Source: an uncultured Oscillospiraceae bacterium
Lineage (GTDB): Bacteria > Bacillota > Clostridia > Oscillospirales > Oscillospiraceae
NCBI GenBank assembly: GCA_944385705.1
Contig: CALWYF010000002.1
Span: forward strand, 1 to 64,000
Reading direction: 5' to 3'
Length of the DNA stretch: 64,000 nucleotides
The position numbers and the translations under genes are program-made. Positions within the stretch are counted from its first letter, which is position 1; every line of letters starts with the position of its first letter. The notes beneath the pieces are model-generated. The model ran no database searches. It was not told the DNA's origin and was given only the letters and a program-made list of their open reading frames with translations. Below are positions 41,300-50,948 of the stretch, in pieces.

Positions 41300-42496
41300 T
41301 CAAACAAACACATACTTCTTCAGCCGCTCCATGGCCTCCTCCGCCAGGGAGCGGGGCAGGGCAAAGTTCATACGTATGGAGTCCGGCAGAAGGAAGTCCT
41401 CCCCGTTCTGCCAGATGACGCCGCAGCGCACTCCCCGCTCCTGGAGCTGAGAGATGCTTACGCCGTGGCTGCGGCAGAAGTCCCCGCAGTCCAGAAACAG
41501 CATATAGGTGCCCTGGGGACGCATCACCTTTACGCCGGGGAAATTGTCCCGTATAAAATCGCAGGCGTATTGGAGATTGCCGTTTACCACCTGTATCATC
41601 TCGTCGGCCCAGGCTTCCCCCGCAGGGCTGAAGCCGCCTATAAGGGCGTGGACGGAGAGAACGTTGCAGTCGTTGTAGTGGCTCAGCCGGCTCTGCCGCA
41701 GTACCCGGTCCCGGAGATATTTGCTGTAAATTATATGATAGGAGCCCACCAGCCCCGCCAGGGAGAAGGTCTTGCTGGGGGCGTAGAAGGCCACGGTGCG
41801 CTCCCTTGCATCTTGGGAGATGCTCTGGGTGGGGATGTGCTTATAGCCGGGCATGATGATGTCCGACCAGATTTCGTCGGAGATGACCACACAGTCATGG
41901 GCGGCGTAGATCTCCATGGCCTTCTCTATCTCCCAGCGCTCCCAGACCCGGCCGCAGGGGTTGTGGGGGGAACAGAAGATGGCCAGGTGGATGTCATTCT
42001 CCTTGAGCTTCCTGTCCATGTCCTCATAGTCCATGCGCCATATGCCCTGCTCATCCCGCTTCAGGGGGGAGTGGACGGCAACACGGCCCGTGTCCTGGAA
42101 GGTGTGGGTGAAGCCCACATAGGTGGGGGAATGTACAAGAATTTTCTCCCCCGGGGCAGTAAAAGCCTGGAGCACTGAGCTGACGCCTCCAAGCACCCCG
42201 TTTTCGTAGCCGATGTGCTCCGGCAGCAGGCCCTCCACGCCGTTTCTCTTCTGCTGCCAGCGGATGATGCTGTCGAAATATTCCTTTGGCAGGGGAAAGT
42301 AGCCGAAGTTTGGCATCTCCATGCGTTTATATATGGCATCCATAACCGCCGGGGCCGCCTTGAAGCTCATGTCCGCTATCCACATGGGGATGGGGTCGAA
42401 GCCCTGGTCCACCTTGAAGCCTTTGAAGGGTATCACGTCCGCTGCGGTGGAGTCCCGGCCCCGCCGGTCCAGGATGGTGGTAAAGTCGTATTTCAT
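41300..42496 (-). CDS. patB: MalY/PatB-type PLP C-S lyase
   Basis: An aminotransferase-fold enzyme of the MalY/PatB subgroup, likely a cystathionine beta-lyase releasing homocysteine, pyruvate and ammonia. The 398-residue protein has the subgroup opening (MWIADMSFKAAPAV), YENGVLGGVSS near 96, FCSPHNPCGRVW near 167, VISDEIWSDIIMPG near 200 and the PLP lysine in YAPSKTFSLAG near 235. Some members also act as regulators. It is a single gene between rpoD and the repeat array, which ends it. Confidence 0.9.
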   Translation of the reverse strand: MKYDFTTILDRRGRDSTAADVIPFKGFKVDQGFDPIPMWIADMSFKAAPAVMDAIYKRMEMPNFGYFPLPKEYFDSIIRWQQKRNGVEGLLPEHIGYENGVLGGVSSVLQAFTAPGEKILVHSPTYVGFTHTFQDTGRVAVHSPLKRDEQGIWRMDYEDMDRKLKENDIHLAIFCSPHNPCGRVWERWEIEKAMEIYAAHDCVVISDEIWSDIIMPGYKHIPTQSISQDARERTVAFYAPSKTFSLAGLVGSYHIIYSKYLRDRVLRQSRLSHYNDCNVLSVHALIGGFSPAGEAWADEMIQVVNGNLQYACDFIRDNFPGVKVMRPQGTYMLFLDCGDFCRSHGVSISQLQERGVRCGVIWQNGEDFLLPDSIRMNFALPRSLAEEAMERLKKYVFV

Positions 42497-42525
42497 ATGT
42501 ATTTATCCCTTTCCCATATATCATC

Positions 42526-42553
42526 CTGCCGGAAAGCAAGGGCTTTCCGGCAG
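42526..42553 (-). terminator. Perfect hairpin between rpoD and patB
   Basis: Arms ctgccggaaagc and gctttccggcag with a four-base loop, eleven bases after the rpoD stop. It has no T-run on the minus strand, so its terminator role is probable but not clear. Confidence 0.5.
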
Positions 42554-42564
42554 AAAGTTTTTGT

Positions 42565-43821
42565 TCAGTTCAGAAAGTCCCGCAGCTTCTTGGAGCGGCT
42601 GGGGTGACGGAGCTTGCGCAGGGCCTTGGCCTCTATCTGGCGTATGCGCTCACGGGTGACGTTGAATTCCTTGCCCACCTCTTCCAGAGTGCGGGTGCGG
42701 CCGTCCACAATGCCGAAGCGCAGCTCCAGCACCTTTTTCTCTCTGGGAGCCAGGGTGTTCAGCACCTCTTCCAGCTGCTCACGGAGCAGGGAGAAGCTGG
42801 CGGCCTCGGAGGGTTCGGAGGCGTCCTCATCGGGGATGAAGTCCCCCAGATGGGAGTCCTCCTCCTCGCCTATGGGGGTCTCCAGGGACACCGGCTCCTG
42901 AGCAATCTTCAGGATGTCCCGGACCTTTTCCACGGGCATGTCCATCTCCTTGGCTATCTCCTCGGCGGAGGGGTCGTGGCCCAGCTCCTGAAGCAGCTGC
43001 CGGGAGACCCGGATGGTCTTGTTTATGGTCTCCACCATGTGCACGGGGATGCGGATGGTGCGGGCCTGGTCGGCTATGGCACGGGTTATGGCCTGGCGTA
43101 TCCACCAGGTGGCATAGGTGGAGAACTTGTAGCCCTTGGTGTAGTCGAACTTCTCCACTGCCTTTATGAGACCCAGGTTTCCCTCCTGGATAAGGTCCAG
43201 GAAGAGCATGCCCCGGCCCACATAGCGCTTGGCAATGGACACCACCAGACGGAGGTTGGCCTCGGTCATGCGGTGCTTGGCCTCCTCGTCCCCCTGGGAC
43301 ATGCGGGTGGCCAGCTCTATCTCCTCCTCCGGTGTGAGCAGGGGAACCTTGCCTATCTCCTTGAGATACATGCGCACCGGGTCGTCGGTAGAGAAGCTGT
43401 CCACCAGGGCGTCGGTGTCGTTAATCTCCTCCTCGGTGACCTCCTCGATGTTGGCCAGGTCCTCCACTTCCGGCAGAACATCGTCGATGGGAGGCAGCAG
43501 GTCGGCCCCGGCGATGTCTATATCCACGCCGTTGGCCTCCAGGGCCTCATAGAACTTGTCCACCACTTCGCTGTCCAGGTTCAGCTCCTCGATGCACTCC
43601 AGCTCCTTGGCAGTGAGCTTGCCGGCTTTTTTGCCCTTTTCCAGCAGCTCGTGGAGCTTCTCCTCCGGGCTCTTCACCGGCTCTTCGTTTTCTTTTTTCT
43701 TGCCGCTTTTCCGGCGGGCCTTGGTCTTGTCAGCCTGTTCGTGCTGGCTGTCATCCTCTTTTAAAAGCTGATCTGCCATTTCCTTGAGTTCCTTTTCGGT
43801 GTAAATATGTTCTTCTGCCAT
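42565..43821 (-). CDS. rpoD: Primary RNA polymerase sigma factor SigA
   Basis: The housekeeping sigma-70 factor, 418 residues. Region 1.1 is short and acidic, followed by region 2 ([20 protein letters not shown], then [17 protein letters not shown]), region 3 and region 4 with [20 protein letters not shown]. The start at 43821 lies five bases after the dnaG stop, with GAGG before it; an ATG at 43836 lies inside the dnaG end. It is the last gene of the dgt-dnaG-rpoD operon. Confidence 0.97.
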   Translation of the reverse strand: MAEEHIYTEKELKEMADQLLKEDDSQHEQADKTKARRKSGKKKENEEPVKSPEEKLHELLEKGKKAGKLTAKELECIEELNLDSEVVDKFYEALEANGVDIDIAGADLLPPIDDVLPEVEDLANIEEVTEEEINDTDALVDSFSTDDPVRMYLKEIGKVPLLTPEEEIELATRMSQGDEEAKHRMTEANLRLVVSIAKRYVGRGMLFLDLIQEGNLGLIKAVEKFDYTKGYKFSTYATWWIRQAITRAIADQARTIRIPVHMVETINKTIRVSRQLLQELGHDPSAEEIAKEMDMPVEKVRDILKIAQEPVSLETPIGEEEDSHLGDFIPDEDASEPSEAASFSLLREQLEEVLNTLAPREKKVLELRFGIVDGRTRTLEEVGKEFNVTRERIRQIEAKALRKLRHPSRSKKLRDFLN

Positions 43822-43825
43822 AGTC

Positions 43826-45568
43826 TTATCCCTCATATCCTTTTTTCTCTCTGTATTTATTGGCCAGCGCCCGCAGATCGGAGCTTTGACTGCTCTCCTC
43901 CCGGCGCTCTTTTATTTTGTTTATGTAGTCCGCCAGGCTCTGGCGGCTGCGGCTGAGCAGCTCCGGCTTTTGCAGCAGAGACACCAGCAGGCTCATCTCA
44001 TCGCCGCTGAGATCCTGGCCCAGGGTAGCGGTGTTGGCCGACTCCCCCTGGCGCAGCTTTGCCAGAATGGCTCCGTAGATGTGTCCCAGACTCTCCTGGG
44101 AGAAGAACTCCGGCGGCGGCAGCGACGGCTCCTTTGCAAGAGCGGGCTCCAGATACAATAGCCGGATAAGTCCCTCCTCCGCAGCGGCGGAGGCCGGGTC
44201 GCTGTATCTGAGACTGCGCCCTCCGCTGGGGGGCGCCCTGTCCACCCGAGACTGTTCCCGGTCCTCCGCCTTCCTGGCGGAGGAGAGCAGGCGTTTCCTG
44301 CGGCGCCGGGCCTCGTCGGCCACCACGCCCTCCGGCACTCCCGCCATGGAGGCCACCCGCATGGCGTAGACCTGGCGTTCCACTGCGCCGGGGAGCCGGG
44401 CCACCAGCTCCGTGGCCTCCTTGAGAAAGGCCACCTTCTCCTCGTCGGAGCCAAGGTCGTATTTTTCCGTCACGGCCCTAAGCCGGTAGTCTATCTGGTT
44501 TTCCGAGCCCTCCAGCAGCTTTCTGAAGGCTTCGGGGCCTTTCAGCTTTATAAATTCGTCCGGGTCCTTGGCTCCCTCCAGGCGCAGGACCTTCACCTTC
44601 AGATCCAGCTTTTCCAGTATGCCTATGGCCCGCTGGGAAGCCTTGATGCCGGCTCCGTCGTTATCATAGGCAATGATGACCTGGTCGGTGTAGCGGGAGA
44701 TGAGCCGGGCCTGCTCCGGGGTCAGAGAGGTGCCCAGAGAGGCCACCGCCGAGTCAAAGCCCGCCTGGTGCAGACTGGCTACGTCTATATTTCCCTCTGA
44801 TAGGATTATATATCCGCATTTTGATTTTTTAGCCAGATTCAGGGCGAAAAGGTTACGGCTTTTGTTGAATACCAGAGTTTCGGGGCTGTTCATATATTTT
44901 GGCTCCCCGTCCCCCAGTATACGCCCGGAGAAGCCTATCACATTGCCCCGCACGTCTATAACCGGGAACATGAGTCGGTTGCGAAAGGTGTCGTAAACTC
45001 CGCCGCTCTTGCCGTGGCGCACAAGGCCCGCTTCCGCCAGCTCCTTTTCCGTAAAGCCCTGGGCCTTCATGGCATGAGTCAGGCTGTCCCAGGTATCCGG
45101 GGCAAAGCCTATGCCGAAGTTCCGGGCCGTCACCGGACTGAGCTTTCTTTTGCGCATGTAGTCGCAGGCGGCCTGTCCGGCAGGAGTGCTCAGCTGCTCA
45201 TAGAAGAAGCGGGCGGCGGCCTTGTTCAGCTCCAGCATCCTGGCCCGGCGGCGGCTCTCCCGGTCGTTGGTCTCCTCAGGCATGGGCATTCCCGCCCGCT
45301 TTGCCAGAAACTCCACAGCCTCGGGGAAGGAGAGGTTCTCTATCTCCATGATGAAGTTTATCACTCCGCCCCCCTTGCCGCAGCCGAAGCAGTGGTATAT
45401 CTGCTTGTCCGGGGACACGGAAAAAGAGGGGGTCTTCTCGCTGTGGAAGGGACAGAGACCGAAGAGGTTTGCTCCGCTCTTCTTGCTCAGCCGCACATAA
45501 GAGGACACCACGTCCACAATGTCGTTTCGCTCTGTCAGTTCGTTTATGAAATTTTCAGGAAAGGCCAA
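43826..45568 (-). CDS. dnaG: DNA primase
   Basis: Makes RNA primers for DNA replication. The 580-residue protein has the zinc site C39-H42-C60-C63 ([11 protein letters not shown] and HCFGCGKGG), the Toprim catalytic region LSEGNIDV near 258 and AYDNDGAG near 300, and a C-terminal helicase-binding part from about 430. The length is normal. It lies between dgt and rpoD, in the macromolecular synthesis order of Clostridia. Confidence 0.97.
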   Translation of the reverse strand: MAFPENFINELTERNDIVDVVSSYVRLSKKSGANLFGLCPFHSEKTPSFSVSPDKQIYHCFGCGKGGGVINFIMEIENLSFPEAVEFLAKRAGMPMPEETNDRESRRRARMLELNKAAARFFYEQLSTPAGQAACDYMRKRKLSPVTARNFGIGFAPDTWDSLTHAMKAQGFTEKELAEAGLVRHGKSGGVYDTFRNRLMFPVIDVRGNVIGFSGRILGDGEPKYMNSPETLVFNKSRNLFALNLAKKSKCGYIILSEGNIDVASLHQAGFDSAVASLGTSLTPEQARLISRYTDQVIIAYDNDGAGIKASQRAIGILEKLDLKVKVLRLEGAKDPDEFIKLKGPEAFRKLLEGSENQIDYRLRAVTEKYDLGSDEEKVAFLKEATELVARLPGAVERQVYAMRVASMAGVPEGVVADEARRRRKRLLSSARKAEDREQSRVDRAPPSGGRSLRYSDPASAAAEEGLIRLLYLEPALAKEPSLPPPEFFSQESLGHIYGAILAKLRQGESANTATLGQDLSGDEMSLLVSLLQKPELLSRSRQSLADYINKIKERREESSQSSDLRALANKYREKKGYEG

Positions 45569-45599
45569 GGTATCACCTCCCGGGTTAAAGAAACCCGGC

Positions 45600-46613
45600 T
45601 CATTTTACAGTCCAGGCGAAGGGGATGAACAGCTCCCCATATTTCTCCATGGCATAGCTGTCGGTCATGCCGGAGATATAGTCGCAGGCGGCCCGCTCCA
45701 CGCCCTCGCCGTCAATAATACTGCGGAAGTCCTCCGGCAGCTTTTCCGGGTGCAGCACGTAATACTCAAAGAGCCGGGCCAGAATACCTTCCACCTTGCT
45801 CTCCTCCCCCTTGGCCAGGGGATTGGTGTACACATCGGAGTACATGTAGCTGTGGAAAAAATCAAAGACTTCCTGCATTTTCGGGGACATTTGCAGCTTG
45901 CCCCCGGAGCTGTTTTCTATCAGGTCGGTAAGGAGGGAGTTGATACGCTCGCTGTTGCGCTCCCCGCAATTTTTGCGGATAATTTCGGGGACCTCCTCCG
46001 CTTTTATTATCCCGGCCCTGATGGAGTCGTCCAGATCGTGGTTTATGTAGGCTATGCGGTCGCACAGGCGCACGGCCACAGCTTCAGGGGTATCGTCGGC
46101 CTCACCGTGGGTGTGGTGGAGTATGCCCATGCGGGTCTCGTAACACAGGTTCAGGCCCCGGCCGTCCCGCTCCAGAATGTCCACCACCCGCAGGCTCTGC
46201 TCATAGTGCTTGAAGCCCCCGGGATATATGGCGTTGAGAGCACGTTCTCCGGCGTGGCCGAAGGGGGTGTGGCCCAGATCGTGGCCCAGAGAGGCAGCCT
46301 CAGCCAGATCCTCGTTGAGCTTCAGAGCTCTGGCCACGGTGCGGGCCAGACGGCTGACCTCCAGAGTGTGGGTGAGACGGGTGCGGTAGTGGTCCCCCTC
46401 GGGCTGGAGAAAGACCTGGGTCTTGTGCTTGAGACGGCGGAAGGACTTGGAGTGGGTTATCCGGTCGATATCCCGCTGAAAACAGGTGCGTATATTGCAC
46501 TCCGGCTCCGGGCTCAGACGGCCTCTGGAATTCTGAGACAAAATGCCGTAAGGGCCGATTATAAACTGCTCGGCTCTTTCTCTCTCCACACGGGGACAGA
46601 ACATGGCGCTCAC
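45600..46613 (-). CDS. dgt: Deoxyguanosine triphosphate triphosphohydrolase-like protein
   Basis: An HD-domain enzyme that removes tripolyphosphate from dGTP and related dNTPs. The 337-residue product has the HD metal site in HYRTRLTHTLEVSRLAR near 78-94 and the core GHDLGHTPFGHAGERAL near 109-125, and lacks the longer C-terminal part of the E. coli Dgt. This is the standard short Gram-positive form. It is the first gene of the dgt-dnaG-rpoD operon. Confidence 0.92.
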   Translation of the reverse strand: MSAMFCPRVERERAEQFIIGPYGILSQNSRGRLSPEPECNIRTCFQRDIDRITHSKSFRRLKHKTQVFLQPEGDHYRTRLTHTLEVSRLARTVARALKLNEDLAEAASLGHDLGHTPFGHAGERALNAIYPGGFKHYEQSLRVVDILERDGRGLNLCYETRMGILHHTHGEADDTPEAVAVRLCDRIAYINHDLDDSIRAGIIKAEEVPEIIRKNCGERNSERINSLLTDLIENSSGGKLQMSPKMQEVFDFFHSYMYSDVYTNPLAKGEESKVEGILARLFEYYVLHPEKLPEDFRSIIDGEGVERAACDYISGMTDSYAMEKYGELFIPFAWTVK

Positions 46614-46639
46614 CTGCTTTCTGAAATTTTTGCCGGGAC

Positions 46640-46676
46640 AAAAGGAAAACTAACGGGAGAAAGAATCTCCCGTTAG
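46640..46676 (-). terminator. Terminator of the ylmC-hflX-yigZ region
   Basis: Eleven-base arms CTAACGGGAGA and TCTCCCGTTAG with a five-base loop, followed on the minus strand by TTTTCCTTTT, 65 bases after the yigZ stop. Confidence 0.85.
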
Positions 46677-46740
46677 CTATATACGACCTTTATTTTTATT
46701 TCCCTTTATTTTTTTGAAAAATTTTTTCTCTCCGGCAAAC

Positions 46741-47367
46741 TCATTTTATCCGTACCGCCCGGTGAGTTTCCCCGACGGCTACCGGGCGTACCGCGCCGCA
46801 GCTCACATCGAAGATGCGCTCCGAGAGTTTCTCAAAATCCTCCCGGGGGACAAGGGCTTTTATGGTCACGTCGGCGGCGTACTCCATATCCCGGACCATG
46901 CCCCCCAGGGCAAGGAGCTCTCCCTTCAGTCTTTCCGCCATGGCATAGGAGCAGAGGATGTCCGCCTCCGTCCAGGGCCTGACCACCGAGACTCCTGCGG
47001 CGTCCAGAGCATCCTTGGCGCTTTTGGTGTAAGCCCTCAGCAGCCCTCCCGCCCCCAGCAGCACCCCGCCGAAGTAGCGGGTCACCACGCAGACCAGGTT
47101 GCATATGCCCTCTTTGCGAAATACCTCCAGCATGGGTATGCCTGCGGTGCCCTGGGGTTCCCCGTCGTCGCTGTAGCGCTCGGGGCCGTCCCTGAGAATG
47201 TAGCACCAGCAGTTGTGCCTTGCGTCGTAATATTCCTTTTTCATGGCGGCGATAAAGTCCCGGGCCTGCTCCTCAGTCTCCACCGGGCGCACATGGCCCA
47301 GAAAGCGGGAGCGCTTTTCCGTGAATTCCGCCTCTCCCGGCCCGGCGGGAATGTAATACTCTCCCAT
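46741..47367 (-). CDS. yigZ: YigZ/IMPACT family protein
   Basis: A 208-residue conserved protein with the UPF0029 N-terminal domain (SRFLGHVRPVETEEQA, HNCWCYIL, SDDGEPQGTAG, VTRYFGGVLLGAGGL) and a C-terminal DUF1949 domain. In eukaryotes IMPACT modulates GCN2; the bacterial role is uncertain. Its ATG shares one base with the hflX stop, so the two are coupled. Confidence 0.92.
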   Translation of the reverse strand: MGEYYIPAGPGEAEFTEKRSRFLGHVRPVETEEQARDFIAAMKKEYYDARHNCWCYILRDGPERYSDDGEPQGTAGIPMLEVFRKEGICNLVCVVTRYFGGVLLGAGGLLRAYTKSAKDALDAAGVSVVRPWTEADILCSYAMAERLKGELLALGGMVRDMEYAADVTIKALVPREDFEKLSERIFDVSCGAVRPVAVGETHRAVRIK

Positions 47368-48662
47368 TACTCCCAGTCCTCCCTGGGCTCGGTGTAGCCG
47401 GGGATATAGGCCTTCAGGCGGCCGAAGAGCTCCGGGGAGACAGTGACCTCCGCCTCTATGCCCTCTTCGGTGTATTCCATGCTGTGGATGACCGCCTCAC
47501 GGTTCAGGGCGTCCACCAGGGAGGAGGCGGAGTAGGGCAGGCGGATGCTTATACGGCGCTTGCCCCGGTCCAGCATTTTGGACAGCTTTTTCACCAGCTC
47601 GGCGGAACCCTCTCCGCTTTTGGCGGAGATGCACACCACATCCTCCCCGTGGGGCAGGATGCCGATATAGGCGTCGCACTTGTTGAATACTCTGAGGCAG
47701 GGGGTGGACTGGGCGCCCAGCTGGACTATCAGCTGGTCCACCACCCGGGCCTGCTCCTCCCACTCCGGGTTGGAGATGTCGATGACGTGCAGCAGCACGT
47801 CGGCGTAGCTCAGCTCCTCCAGAGTGGCCTTGAAGGCCTCGATAAGATGGGTGGGGAGCTTGCGGATAAAGCCCACGGTGTCGGAGAGCAGGACCTCCTG
47901 GGTCTCGTCTATCCTGAAGCGGCGGGTGGTGGTGTCCAGAGTGTCGAAGAGCCGGTCGTTGGCGGGGATATCCGAGTGGGTGAGGCAGTTGAGAAGGGTG
48001 GATTTGCCGGCGTTGGTGTAGCCCACCAGAGCCACTACCGGCATGGCGTTCTTCTCCCGCTTGCGGCGCTGGGTGCTGCGCACCTTGCGTACGGCGGCCA
48101 GCTCCTCTTCCAGCTTCTGTATCTTCCGGCGGATGTGCCGCCGGTCCGTCTCCAGCTGGGTCTCGCCGGGGCCTCGGGTGCCTATGGGGGAGGAGCCGCC
48201 GGAGGCGGTCTGCCTCACCAGGTGGGTCCACATGCCGGTGAGCCTGGGCAGCAGATATTTATATTGGGCCAGCTCCACCTGAAGCTGACCTTCTCTTGTC
48301 TGGGCCCGCTGGGCAAAGATGTCCAGAATAAGGCCGGAGCGGTCCAGCACCTTCACTCCCAGCTCTTCCCCCAGCACCCGCATCTGGGAGGGGGAGAGCT
48401 CGTTGTCGAAAACGGCCAGATCGCAGTCGTTGGCGGCTATCAGCTCCTTGAGCTCCTTCACCTTGCCGTCGCCGATGAAGCTGCGGGGGTCGGGGCTGGG
48501 CCGGTTCTGGATGACCATGGCCACGGCCTCGCCTCCGGCGGTCTCCACCAGGGCGGCCAGCTCCTCCATGGAGATGTCCGTGGAGCGCTCATGCTCGTCC
48601 ATGCTGGCGGCAGAGAGCCCGGCCAGCACGGCCCGTTCTTTTTTTATCTCAGTGTTTTCCAT
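47367..48662 (-). CDS. hflX: Ribosome-associated GTPase HflX
   Basis: A GTPase that binds the 50S subunit and, in tested species, splits or rescues stalled 70S ribosomes. The 431-residue protein has the HflX N-domain (LAGLSAASMDEHERST), the glycine-rich linker SPIGTRGPGETQLETDRR, and the G domain with G1 in VGYTNAGKSTLLNCL, G3 in SDTVGFI and G4 in FNKCD. It is between the lipoprotein gene and yigZ. Confidence 0.94.
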   Translation of the reverse strand: MENTEIKKERAVLAGLSAASMDEHERSTDISMEELAALVETAGGEAVAMVIQNRPSPDPRSFIGDGKVKELKELIAANDCDLAVFDNELSPSQMRVLGEELGVKVLDRSGLILDIFAQRAQTREGQLQVELAQYKYLLPRLTGMWTHLVRQTASGGSSPIGTRGPGETQLETDRRHIRRKIQKLEEELAAVRKVRSTQRRKREKNAMPVVALVGYTNAGKSTLLNCLTHSDIPANDRLFDTLDTTTRRFRIDETQEVLLSDTVGFIRKLPTHLIEAFKATLEELSYADVLLHVIDISNPEWEEQARVVDQLIVQLGAQSTPCLRVFNKCDAYIGILPHGEDVVCISAKSGEGSAELVKKLSKMLDRGKRRISIRLPYSASSLVDALNREAVIHSMEYTEEGIEAEVTVSPELFGRLKAYIPGYTEPREDWE

Positions 48663-48665
48663 ATT

Positions 48666-49496
48666 TTATGCTGCGCCTTTCTCGCCTCTCTGGGGCAGAC
48701 TGGGCGTCTCCACCGGAGGCACCGGGTCGTTGCCCGCTCCGTACTGCCATATGCGGCAGACGGCGGCAATGAATTCTTCGTCGCTCATATCCTCGCCGCA
48801 GGTGAAGCTGAGAAGCACCTGCCTGGGCAGATCCAGCTCCTCCCCATCTTCCAGGGCGGCCTGAAGGCCGGAGACCGTGGAGAAATAAGATGTGGGCAAG
48901 ACCAGGGCCTGGGCGTATCTGGTGTCCCCCTGCTTCATGAGCATAAAGTCATTTAAATAGTAGGAGGAGGCCTTGGGGCTCACACCCTGGGCAAAACTGG
49001 CGTGGGGCGTCAGCTGCTGAGAGTATATCTTGCTGAGGGTCTCGTGGCTGCAAAGCTCCGCCATTACCGTAAGCCCCAGCTTTTCATTGCCGTTGGAGGG
49101 CAGGTATACATACTCCACATAGGCGTTTTCCTGGAGCTGCCCCTCCCCGTCCAGAATGACCTGGTGAGAGGTCTTTTTCAGATTCAAAGGCTTGTAGGGG
49201 CTGCGGCTCTCGGTAAAGATGGCCTCAGGGAGAAAGTCGGCGCCGAAAAGGGCCAGACTCTCCTTGTGGCTCAGCTCCTGTTCAAAACGCTCCCCGGATA
49301 CCCCGGGGTCGGACATGTTGAAGGAGAGTATCTCGTTCCATATATAGGTCTCCGGTGAGGCGCTGCTGAACATCGGGGCAGGGGTGGGCTCCGGCGTGGG
49401 GGCCGCATCCACCTGGGGCATCTCCCAGGGGCCGGTGTCGCCGCAGCCGGAGAGCAGACAGACCGCCAGCAGCAGCGGGATGATTATTTTCTTCAT
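48666..49496 (-). CDS. Predicted lipoprotein of unknown function
   Basis: A 276-residue secreted lipoprotein with the signal MKKIIIPLLLAVCLLSGC (lipid Cys18) and a Pro/Thr-rich linker (PTPEPTPAPM). The mature part has repeated short blocks such as NEKLGLTVMAELCSHETL and YVYLPSNGN but no domain I recognise and no catalytic motif. It lies three bases before hflX in the same direction. The position suggests co-transcription only. Confidence 0.7.
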   Translation of the reverse strand: MKKIIIPLLLAVCLLSGCGDTGPWEMPQVDAAPTPEPTPAPMFSSASPETYIWNEILSFNMSDPGVSGERFEQELSHKESLALFGADFLPEAIFTESRSPYKPLNLKKTSHQVILDGEGQLQENAYVEYVYLPSNGNEKLGLTVMAELCSHETLSKIYSQQLTPHASFAQGVSPKASSYYLNDFMLMKQGDTRYAQALVLPTSYFSTVSGLQAALEDGEELDLPRQVLLSFTCGEDMSDEEFIAAVCRIWQYGAGNDPVPPVETPSLPQRGEKGAA

Positions 49497-49562
49497 ACTT
49501 ACCTCCGGGTGGAAGTCAGATTATCAAATAATTATACCCCATTTTCCACCCGCAGGCAACAA

Positions 49563-49841
49563 CTAAATAAACAGCCGCCTGCGGCGCTTGCGGCGCATGA
49601 AGTCCCCCTTGGCCTCCACCAGAATGATGTCGCTGCCTATGCGCACTATGCAGCTCCAGGGCAGCACATAGTCGTCCTCCCGGCCCAGCAGACCGAACAT
49701 CTTGGCCCGGCCCGGGGTTATCAGGGAGATGATACGCCCGTCATTGTCGTCGAATTCCAAATCGCACACATAGCCCAGACGCAGCCCGGTGTGTATGTCT
49801 ATGACTTCTCTGTAGCGCAGATCGGAAAAATAGCAGAGCAC
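49563..49841 (-). CDS. ylmC: YlmC/YmxH-family sporulation protein
   Basis: A 92-residue PRC-barrel-like protein of the YlmC/YmxH type. It reads CYFSDLRYREVIDIHTGLRLG, then DLEFDDNDGRIISL, and WSCIVRIGSDIILVEA, followed by a very basic tail (RRKRRRRLFI). The long frame starts far upstream, but the family start is the GTG at 49841, next to GGGGGAGG. The family is conserved in spore formers and its exact role is unsettled. The gene lies 91 bases after the Noc-like gene, on the same strand. Confidence 0.82.
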   Translation of the reverse strand: MLCYFSDLRYREVIDIHTGLRLGYVCDLEFDDNDGRIISLITPGRAKMFGLLGREDDYVLPWSCIVRIGSDIILVEAKGDFMRRKRRRRLFI

Positions 49842-49932
49842 AAAGCCTCCCCCCTTATATAAGAGTATATAAAGGAGAAGGCTTGTATTATGAGGGGAAA
49901 AGAGAAACAACAGTGGGGCAGAGCGGTATATT

Positions 49933-50778
49933 CTACTGCTGTCCCTGGGGCTTTGCCTCCCGGGCCTTGGGTATGGATATGGTGAGGATGAGGGAGTCCT
50001 CCGTCTCCTCCCGGCGCACTCCGGCGGCAATGCCCCCCTGTTTCATCAGGTCTATGCTCCTGGACAGAGTGTTGAGGAAGACCCGCACGTCTTTTAAAAC
50101 AAAGGTACGCTTGCCCTCCGGCTTTTCCGCCCTCTGTTCCTCCTCCGGCTGGGAGAGCAGAGCGTCTATATATGCGTCGGTAGCCGCTACGGTGAGGGAG
50201 TTGTCCACTATGTACATAAGGACCTCCCTCTGCTGCTCCGGCTCCGGCAGGCGCAGCAGGGCCCGGCCGTGGCGCTCGCTGAGACCGTTTTCCCTCAGTC
50301 CTTCCAGCACGTCCTGAGGCAGCTTCAAAAGCCTGAGCTTGTTGGCCACGGCGCTCTGGGACTTGCCTATGCGCCGGGCGGCCTCCTCCTGGCTCATGCC
50401 GAACATGCGAATGAGCTGGTTTATGCCGTTGGCCTCCTCAATGAAGTCCAGGTCCCGGCGCTGGAGGTTCTCCACCAGGGCAATGAGACTGGCGTCCTCC
50501 ATGTTCACATCCAGAAGTATGCAGGGCACTTCCTTAAGCCCCGCCAGCTTGGCCGCCCTGAGCCGCCGCTCCCCCGCCACCAGCTCATAGCGGCTGCCCC
50601 TTATCCTCACGGACAGGGGGTTAAGTATGCCGTAATCCTTTATGCTTCGGCTCAGCTCCTCCAGAGATTCGTCGTCAAAGAGCTTTCGGGGCTGAACGGG
50701 ATTGGGACAGATGTCCTCGGTGCTGAGATAAACTATGCCGCCCCGGCGCAGGGCGGGCCGACTGCGTAAAGCCTGCAT
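49933..50778 (-). CDS. noc: ParB/Noc-like nucleoid protein
   Basis: A CTPase-type DNA-binding protein of 281 residues. It has the ParB N-domain with NPVQPRKLFDDESLEEL, VAGERRLRAAKLAG and VENLQRRDLDFIEEA, the HTH SQEEAARRIGKSQSAVANKLRLL, and a C-terminal dimer region. There is no parA in the window, which supports Noc (division-site protection) rather than Spo0J, though either label is possible. AAGGAGG lies seven bases before the ATG. The last part (RREETEDSLILTISIP) is typical of Noc-type tails. Confidence 0.85.
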   Translation of the reverse strand: MQALRSRPALRRGGIVYLSTEDICPNPVQPRKLFDDESLEELSRSIKDYGILNPLSVRIRGSRYELVAGERRLRAAKLAGLKEVPCILLDVNMEDASLIALVENLQRRDLDFIEEANGINQLIRMFGMSQEEAARRIGKSQSAVANKLRLLKLPQDVLEGLRENGLSERHGRALLRLPEPEQQREVLMYIVDNSLTVAATDAYIDALLSQPEEEQRAEKPEGKRTFVLKDVRVFLNTLSRSIDLMKQGGIAAGVRREETEDSLILTISIPKAREAKPQGQQ

Positions 50779-50898
50779 GGCTATGCCTCCTTATCTTGTG
50801 GTCTGTAAGGCAAGCATACACTGGATATAGTGCGAAAGCAGGGGAAAAAGGAGAGACAAAGGGCGATGACTGAAGTTTTTTTGACAGCCGGGGAGGAA

Positions 50899-50944
50899 GA
50901 AAAAAACCGGCTTGAGAAGGGGGCGGGAAAGCCTCTCAAGCCGG
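50899..50944 (-). terminator. Terminator after the SGNH gene
   Basis: Arms CCGGCTTGAGA (50907-50917) and its partner up to 50944, followed on the minus strand by TTTTTTT. It lies five bases after the SGNH stop and ends the SGNH-MBOAT operon. Confidence 0.88.
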
Positions 50945-50948
50945 GGAT

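Noticed and set aside
41063..42178. A plus-strand frame starting in the hairpin array
   Set aside because: The first part reads through the palindromes and the rest is antisense to patB.
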